Positions 59,335 to 64,000 of a stretch of 64,000 nt of DNA are shown piece after piece. Each line of letters starts with the position of its first letter. Positions within the stretch are counted from its first letter, which is position 1. The stretch lies in IMG/VR virus record IMGVR_UViG_3300028837_002886, positions 1 through 64,000 of that record; one strand, written 5' to 3'. This DNA comes from a virus. Below the pieces are notes generated by a model. The model saw only the letters and a program-made list of their open reading frames with translations. It did no database searches and was not told the origin of the DNA. The position numbers and the translations under genes are program-made.

Positions 59335-60578
59335 GAGGGAGTGCACCAAATACAACGGATGTTATGAATCTCAAAGTTCCAGTCAGCCCACAGGTCAGTG
59401 AAATACACGAGAAGCGCTTTATCTTTTTTGTGCTCTTTCATCCAATCAAACACAGGACCGAATGATGTACCGCCGCGACCGTGAAGTTCTATCTTCTTGT
59501 AATCTCCGCGACGATATTTGTAATACACCTTGTTGATTTGAGTATCACACTCAAGGATAGTAAGCCTGTCCTTGTCCTTGGCTATTGTTTCGATTTCTTT
59601 GAAGAACATCTGGAAATATTCCTGGTCAATGGAACCAGACGTATCAACAGCCACAACCAGTTCGTTGTGAGGCCGTTTATATCCAGGCAGTGGAAGCTGT
59701 CGCCGGTTTCTCTTGTTCCAGGTTCGGAAACGAACCGGGCCTTTGCCCCATGTCCAGTTGTTTGTGTATTTTCGTAGTAGCTGTTTCCAGTTTAGAGCTT
59801 TATCCCTGGTAAGCTCATCCAGTTTTTCAACCATTTCACCAGACATTGAACCCCAACTACGCATCCTGGCGCTTTTGACGATCTCTTCGACGACCTTTTT
59901 ATCCATCTCAGTCATCTGCTTCTGTATCCAATCGTGTACATCCATCTGCTTGAACATCTTTTTTAGAGGAGATTCGTCATCTCCACCACCTTTGCCTTTT
60001 CCATCTTGGTCTTGATCTCCCTGTCCATCTTGATCTCCCTGTCCACCTTTTCCATCACCAGGACCTTTAAGGCCAGCTTGCTGCATTTCCGAGCCGTATT
60101 TTTGTTTATACTGCTCATACTTTTTCAGCAACCATTCGTACAGAGGTTCAGAAATCTTTTCTCCTTGATAGCCTTCATCTACAGCATGAGAGAAGTATGT
60201 TCCCTGATCCCAGCACTTGATCGGCCGGCCGGCTATTTTGAGAGTGGTAATGCTATCGTTGATAATCATATCGGCTGCGATGTTCCACACCATTTTTTCT
60301 GGCATGGCTCGCTCCGTATGAAGGGAAATTACGTGCATGATCTCATGGATCATGACAAACTCAAGGATATCACTCGGGCATTTATTGACAAATTCTTTAT
60401 CGTAATACAGGTTCAGGCGTCCCTTTTCAACGCCAACACCCATTGTGGGCATCGGCAATTCGCCTGGGCCGCACTCGTGATAGTAAAACCTAAGAGTGAA
60501 CTCAGAGAAGAAAGGGGCCTCTTGAACCCACTTTGTTGAAATGATTTCAATCTTCCTGGGTATTCTGGCCCGCTTCAT
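59274..60578 (-). CDS. HExxH metallopeptidase-like / VWA-domain protein, partner of MoxR
   Basis: 434 residues. The N-terminal region has HEIMH at 78-82 followed by AADMIINDS, as in the putative metallopeptidase domain of the DUF2201 type. A Gly/Asp/Gln-rich linker (about 185-210) leads to helices and a VWA-like domain with the MIDAS motif DTSGS at 312-316, GGTSF near 370 and FTD near 394. MoxR plus VWA pairs act as ATP-driven chaperones that insert metal or remodel complexes. Starts in a TAATG overlap with moxR. The last 17 residues lie in the 90-bp repeat. Confidence 0.9.
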   Translation of the reverse strand: MKRARIPRKIEIISTKWVQEAPFFSEFTLRFYYHECGPGELPMPTMGVGVEKGRLNLYYDKEFVNKCPSDILEFVMIHEIMHVISLHTERAMPEKMVWNIAADMIINDSITTLKIAGRPIKCWDQGTYFSHAVDEGYQGEKISEPLYEWLLKKYEQYKQKYGSEMQQAGLKGPGDGKGGQGDQDGQGDQDQDGKGKGGGDDESPLKKMFKQMDVHDWIQKQMTEMDKKVVEEIVKSARMRSWGSMSGEMVEKLDELTRDKALNWKQLLRKYTNNWTWGKGPVRFRTWNKRNRRQLPLPGYKRPHNELVVAVDTSGSIDQEYFQMFFKEIETIAKDKDRLTILECDTQINKVYYKYRRGDYKKIELHGRGGTSFGPVFDWMKEHKKDKALLVYFTDLWADWNFEIHNIRCIWCTPSDGEDAPRNKGLTVHIKKDK

Positions 60579-61672
60579 TATTTCTGCTCCTTTGACATCA
60601 ACTCGATGACCTTGTCTGATTCGTCATCAAACTTGTCGAGATACTTGTCAATGAAATGGTTTCCATCTGGACTGTCGGTCTTTTTGGCCACTTCCTTGAG
60701 GAAAGCCATGTGAATGTCATCCTCCATGTAATCTGTCATGTAGCGGTGGAGGTTTTCCAGATGCTTCTCCATGATCTTTTTCATTTTGCTGATGGTAACA
60801 ACCAGCTCCTGGTTGGCGGCATATCGTTGCTCACGTGCCATCTTCTCGAGCTTCGGTTTGACCTCGTCGTACTTGTTGAGGATGTCCTTTGGATCGACCA
60901 GGTTTTTTTCCTCCAGATACTTCATGAAATGAACCGCGGCGTCAGAGATTATATCGGCCGCGAGGATGTTGGTAACCTTTTTGATACCCAAGTCGCTATT
61001 CATCGCGATAAGGTCAGAAAACTTTTCCCAACTACGAGGAGTAATAAGAAACTCGTCATCGCTTTTAGTCTTGGTTTTTTTGTACAGGTAAGCTGGCTTG
61101 GCGCCAAGGAAAGCGACAACATCTTCATTGATGCTGTTCTTTTCGGCCCACTTTAGCCAACTTGGCAGGTCAGGATCCATGAAGAAATGAATGAACCTGT
61201 TGTTGAGAGCCGGATCTAAATCAACAACATCACAGCCATCTTCTGCTCCCAAGTTACCAGCACAGACAATGTGCCACTCGTCGACGAGTTCAAGGTTTCC
61301 AACCTGTCTGTCAAGAACCAGCTGGAAAACCGTTTGCAGTACATCTGGTGCAGCTCTGTTTAGCTCGTCGAGAAACAGGATGCCTGATGTTCCCTGATAC
61401 TTTGTGGTTGTCTTGAAAGGTAGGAACTCCGGAGGAAGCCATCTTGAGATACTTTCTTCCGGAACCGGGTAAGGAATACCCTTGATGTCGGATGCTTCGT
61501 GTTGTGACAGCCTAAGGTCTATAAATAGGATGCCTCGTTCCTCGGCAATTTGCTTGACGATTGCCGACTTGCCAATACCAGGCACTCCATGAATAAAAGG
61601 GGTGACTGTTTGCTTTCCTTCCAAAGGAAGGACCAGATCAAGTTTCTTTTTTACTTGCTGGGGATTTGCCAC
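60578..61672 (-). CDS. MoxR-family AAA+ ATPase
   Basis: 364 residues, GTG start at 61672 with AGGAG upstream. Walker A GVPGIGKS at 29-36, Walker B ILFLDE at 98-103, sensor N140 and a probable Arg finger at R159 (ALNNRF). The rest is a helical lid. MoxR ATPases work with VWA partners; here the partner is encoded immediately after it with overlapping start and stop. In phages such pairs have no settled function, though chaperone-like virion maturation or defence roles are possible. Confidence 0.93.
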   Translation of the reverse strand: MANPQQVKKKLDLVLPLEGKQTVTPFIHGVPGIGKSAIVKQIAEERGILFIDLRLSQHEASDIKGIPYPVPEESISRWLPPEFLPFKTTTKYQGTSGILFLDELNRAAPDVLQTVFQLVLDRQVGNLELVDEWHIVCAGNLGAEDGCDVVDLDPALNNRFIHFFMDPDLPSWLKWAEKNSINEDVVAFLGAKPAYLYKKTKTKSDDEFLITPRSWEKFSDLIAMNSDLGIKKVTNILAADIISDAAVHFMKYLEEKNLVDPKDILNKYDEVKPKLEKMAREQRYAANQELVVTISKMKKIMEKHLENLHRYMTDYMEDDIHMAFLKEVAKKTDSPDGNHFIDKYLDKFDDESDKVIELMSKEQK

Positions 61673-61709
61673 TTGTTTACTCCTTGTGTTGGTTTGTTAT
61701 ATGTATGTT

Positions 61710-62315
61710 TCAATAGCTACCTAATGAAGGCCTATAGTTCTTGTATTTATTCATATGGGCCTTTCGCTTGTTTATGAGATTCCGCCGAGACTTAGCTTTC
61801 GCCAGTTTGTTTAGAGGACCTCTGATTTTGGTTTCATATAAATTCATTATGGGCGATTTTGGATACCAACCGGCTTTGTTTTGTACATCCACGCGCTTCG
61901 CTTCTATCGGATATTTTTCGAAATAAGCATCCATCAGCCAATTGCTTTTGGGTTTTAAACAATCCGGAAGAGACTTTCTGATTGATTCACAGGCGTCTGA
62001 TATAGCCTTCAGAAAATCCAGATAAGAGTTCAGTTCGATCGAATCAAGAGGCGCCCGAGACACTTTGATTTTGGTCAGGTACTTTTTATACATCTTAGGA
62101 ACCAAATAAGTCATCGCGAACCAGTGGACATTTTCAAGTACAGCATTTGTGAGCCGAGTTTGTTTTGATGCTTCTACAATCACAACAATCGCGGCTTCGG
62201 GTATGGAAAAATCTTTCATCAAGTGTTGAATAAATGTCTTGTCATCTTTAGCTAAGGTGTATGGGCCTATTATAGCCTCAGCAAGTGCTTGTTCTGCTAT
62301 TTCTTGTGAATTCAT
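61710..62315 (-). CDS. Hypothetical protein upstream of moxR
   Basis: 201 residues, helical, starting MNSQEIAEQALAEAIIGPYT. Basic C-terminus (KLAKAKSRRNLINKRKAHMN). No motif identified. It is separated from moxR by 37 bases, in which GAAACATACATATAAC, a loose relative of the AAAGCATATATA motif, is found. Confidence 0.65.
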   Translation of the reverse strand: MNSQEIAEQALAEAIIGPYTLAKDDKTFIQHLMKDFSIPEAAIVVIVEASKQTRLTNAVLENVHWFAMTYLVPKMYKKYLTKIKVSRAPLDSIELNSYLDFLKAISDACESIRKSLPDCLKPKSNWLMDAYFEKYPIEAKRVDVQNKAGWYPKSPIMNLYETKIRGPLNKLAKAKSRRNLINKRKAHMNKYKNYRPSLGSY

Positions 62316-62486
62316 TTACTTCTCCTCAACTTCATAGGCTTCTCGAAGAAGTGAGTTCCGTTCAATCTCTTCCTTTGTGGGCTTCCAATACTTAGGAGGC
62401 TTTGGCTTAGGAATGTTTGTGACCGGAATGAAATTCATCTTCTTGGTGTTTTTAACCTTATCGTGTTGGTAGTTTTTGTTAGTCAT
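62316..62486 (-). CDS. Small Pro/Lys-rich protein
   Basis: 56 residues from the ATG at 62486 (MTNKNYQHDKVKNTKK), which follows a near-perfect AGGAGG site. An upstream in-frame ATG at 62534 lies within the promoter region and is rejected. Contains IPKPKPPKYWKPTKEEIER, so it is probably extended or disordered before a short helix. Function unknown. It heads the transcription unit that includes the 61710 gene and the MoxR/VWA pair. Confidence 0.72.
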   Translation of the reverse strand: MTNKNYQHDKVKNTKKMNFIPVTNIPKPKPPKYWKPTKEEIERNSLLREAYEVEEK

Positions 62487-62522
62487 TTTTAAACCCTCCT
62501 GAAAGTTTATCGAACATACTTT

Positions 62523-62551
62523 ATTATAATACAAAACAGAAGGATTGTAAA
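62523..62551 (-). promoter_or_regulatory. Sigma70-type promoter (TTTACA-N17-TATAAT)
   Basis: Minus strand: TTTACA (62551-62546), 17 bases, TATAAT (62528-62523), and a leader of about 30 bases with an AGGAGG ribosome site before the 62486 start. Same hexamers and spacing as the cca promoter, but with an ordinary leader. It likely drives 62316, 61710, moxR and VWA. Confidence 0.88.
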
Positions 62552-62557
62552 GGAAAA

Positions 62558-63118
62558 TCAGAGACTTTCGCGTAATATTTTGATGAATTTTTTGATTTTT
62601 GATTCCAGTCCGAGCTTTTTATAAAGTCTCTTGCGGATTTCTTTGTGAGGTTTTATCTGAACTTCGGGAGCTTTGGCCGGTTCAACTTCGTAGATATTAG
62701 AACCGCCTGTTTTGGAGATGGTGCCAACCTTGTATTCGTCCTGTTTATTGAGTACATCATTCTTACCGAGAGCTCGCAGTATGGCTTCAATAACGTTTGA
62801 ATCGGGCTGTCCCCATAGGTTGATTTGAGTTCTTGCCGAGTTGGTTCTACCTCGTATCCAGTTAGCCTTGTCTTCGTTGGATTTCATAGCATCATTATAA
62901 TGCTTCATCATGTTGCTGTGGGTGACTCTTTTAGATAAGACTTCTGCTATGTTAGCAATCGCCTTTCCGTTGAGAAATAATGTGGTTTTGTTTTTATCTT
63001 TATCTGCGTACAAAAGATTACCGGACTTGTATGAGAAAGCTACAACGTTTGGTAATCCGAAATAATGATCGGGGGATGTCTTAAGTTCCGGTTTTTCGGA
63101 GCTGTAAATAGCTTTCAT
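62558..63118 (-). CDS. Hypothetical basic protein
   Basis: 186 residues starting MKAIYSSEKPELKTSPDHYF, with GAGG before the ATG. Beta-like start (VVAFSYKSGNLLYADKDKNK), then helices, and a Lys-rich C-terminus (EIRKRLYKKLGLESKIKKFI). Could bind nucleic acid, but no motif is recognised. It has its own promoter at 63147-63175. Confidence 0.68.
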   Translation of the reverse strand: MKAIYSSEKPELKTSPDHYFGLPNVVAFSYKSGNLLYADKDKNKTTLFLNGKAIANIAEVLSKRVTHSNMMKHYNDAMKSNEDKANWIRGRTNSARTQINLWGQPDSNVIEAILRALGKNDVLNKQDEYKVGTISKTGGSNIYEVEPAKAPEVQIKPHKEIRKRLYKKLGLESKIKKFIKILRESL

Positions 63119-63146
63119 GCTTGTACCTCGTTGCTATTATCTTATA

Positions 63147-63175
63147 ATAATAACACTTATCACTTGTTTTGTAAA
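63147..63175 (-). promoter_or_regulatory. Sigma70-type promoter (TTTACA-N17-TATTAT)
   Basis: Minus strand: TTTACA (63175-63170), 17 bases, TATTAT (63152-63147), then about 28 bases to the ATG of the 62558 gene. The -35 lies within the final codons of the upstream gene, as at cca. Confidence 0.75.
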
Positions 63176-64000
63176 GCAGAAAGTATAATATTACTCGCGA
63201 CTTTTCCAGAAGCGTGATTTATGCGCCTCCTGAAATCATTTGTGTTTATGCTCTTACCGCTTAGAAAATATGCCACTCTTTCTCGGAGCTTGTTATAGTC
63301 CAGCGGAACAACAAGTCCCGAGGTGCTGTAAAACTTACCCTGGTCATTTTGAGTGTCTAGTATAACAGTAGGTTTATTTAGAAATATTGATTCAACACCG
63401 GCTCCAGACCAACTAGTTACAACGACTCTCGCCTTCCTCATGAGTTCTACTGAGTTGATTTCGTTTTCGCTGTAAACCTTGTTTACCACACCTTTGAACT
63501 CTCCCTCACAGTCGGCGTGCTCCTTGATTATAATAGGGAGCTTGAAATCCTCCGTGAGTTTCAAAAGATTGAGTTTGCCAAGTATGTTTATTTTGTTTGT
63601 TATACCCTTGCCTTGTGTCAGATATAAAATATAACCTCCTTGTTCAGCGGGATAAATATCAAACAACTTGGTAGGAGAATAACCGGCTATATTGGAGTTA
63701 GGATTATCAAACTCCCTGTGACTGATTTCACCAAAGTTGAAATGATGGTCCACAAAAGGAATCATTTTCTTTTCAACCCAGGTCCCATAACCGTGTTGTA
63801 TGCCTATTTTTAATATATCTATCTGGGGCAGTATTTGATTGTGCACCTTGTTCAAACAAGGAGTTATCAGAGCTTTGACCCTGTATTGTTTGATGGTTTT
63901 CTTGATAAAATCTACCATTGGAGAAACGTCTTTAACCTGAAAAAAGCCACCGTCGACATTCTGCCCGCACATTATTATAATATTGTAGTATCCAAGCCTC
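63160..64000 (-). CDS. GT-B-like glycosyl/glycerophosphotransferase, 5' end cut by the window
   Basis: The frame is open up to the window edge; an internal ATG at 63972 would give 270 residues, but upstream codons read GYYNIIIMCGQNV, so the real start is probably outside. It has IGIQHGYGTW, then IIIKEHADCEGEFK, then RVVVTSWSGAGVESIFLNKP, which are the acceptor/donor-site patterns of CDP-glycerol glycerophosphotransferase and capsule-type GT-B enzymes. It may modify surface polysaccharide or phage proteins. Family level is fairly sure; substrate is not known. Confidence 0.75.
   Translation of the reverse strand, partial: RLGYYNIIIMCGQNVDGGFFQVKDVSPMVDFIKKTIKQYRVKALITPCLNKVHNQILPQIDILKIGIQHGYGTWVEKKMIPFVDHHFNFGEISHREFDNPNSNIAGYSPTKLFDIYPAEQGGYILYLTQGKGITNKINILGKLNLLKLTEDFKLPIIIKEHADCEGEFKGVVNKVYSENEINSVELMRKARVVVTSWSGAGVESIFLNKPTVILDTQNDQGKFYSTSGLVVPLDYNKLRERVAYFLSGKSINTNDFRRRINHASGKVASNIILSALQNK

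Overview
The window is part of the genome of a large contractile-tailed (myovirus) phage. The left 37 kb is a T4/P2-type tail and baseplate module: hub, tape measure, LysM wedge, spike, gp25-like and gp6/J-like wedge proteins, a P2 gpI-like protein and several very large fibre or adhesin-like proteins. The right 27 kb carries enzymes and many small orphan genes. Nearly every gene lies on the minus strand with TAATG, ATGA or GTGA start/stop overlaps, as in long phage operons; the exception is a small plus-strand gene at 41.1 kb. No capsid, terminase, polymerase or tRNA gene was recognised here. The host is probably Gram-negative, because the phage carries inner-membrane peptide transporter genes closely resembling the proteobacterial yej genes. 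Both edges cut through genes.

Layout, left to right, although transcription runs right to left. 1-16 kb: giant fibre/adhesin proteins with LamG-like and carbohydrate-binding-like segments and tandem repeats. 16-21 kb: baseplate genes (gpI-like, gp6/J-like, gp25-like). 21-23.6 kb: an unusual tandem array of nine small genes, most of them visibly related, sitting inside the baseplate operon. 23.6-37 kb: structural protein, spike, LysM wedge protein, a 1291-residue protein with an odd acidic repeat region, tape measure, hub, HNH protein. 37.5-45.6 kb: PAS protein, terminator, DNA methyltransferase, two PD-(D/E)XK nucleases, small membrane and Cys-rich proteins, deoxyribonucleotidase. 45.6-48.4 kb: tRNA nucleotidyltransferase, four small four-cysteine proteins, DnaQ-like exonuclease. 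48.4-56.4 kb: yejE, yejB and yejF homologues, an M24 Xaa-Pro peptidase and small membrane proteins. 56-59 kb: a cluster of tiny proteins, many sharing an N-terminal AK-x-LLL motif. 59-64 kb: MoxR ATPase plus HExxH/VWA protein, orphans and a glycosyltransferase-like protein cut by the right edge.

The most striking system is the peptide import and peptide cleavage locus (two permeases, a double ABC ATPase and a proline peptidase, with no substrate-binding protein visible), interleaved with phage orphan genes. Other notable signals are two places where the 3' end of a large gene is directly repeated around a small inserted gene, four near-identical TTTACA-N17-TATxxT promoters (two with almost no leader), a 12-base motif AAAGCATATATA found exactly three times at gene junctions, and three apparent one-base frameshifts that all fall in A-runs and all look like a missing A, so sequence error should be tested before biology.
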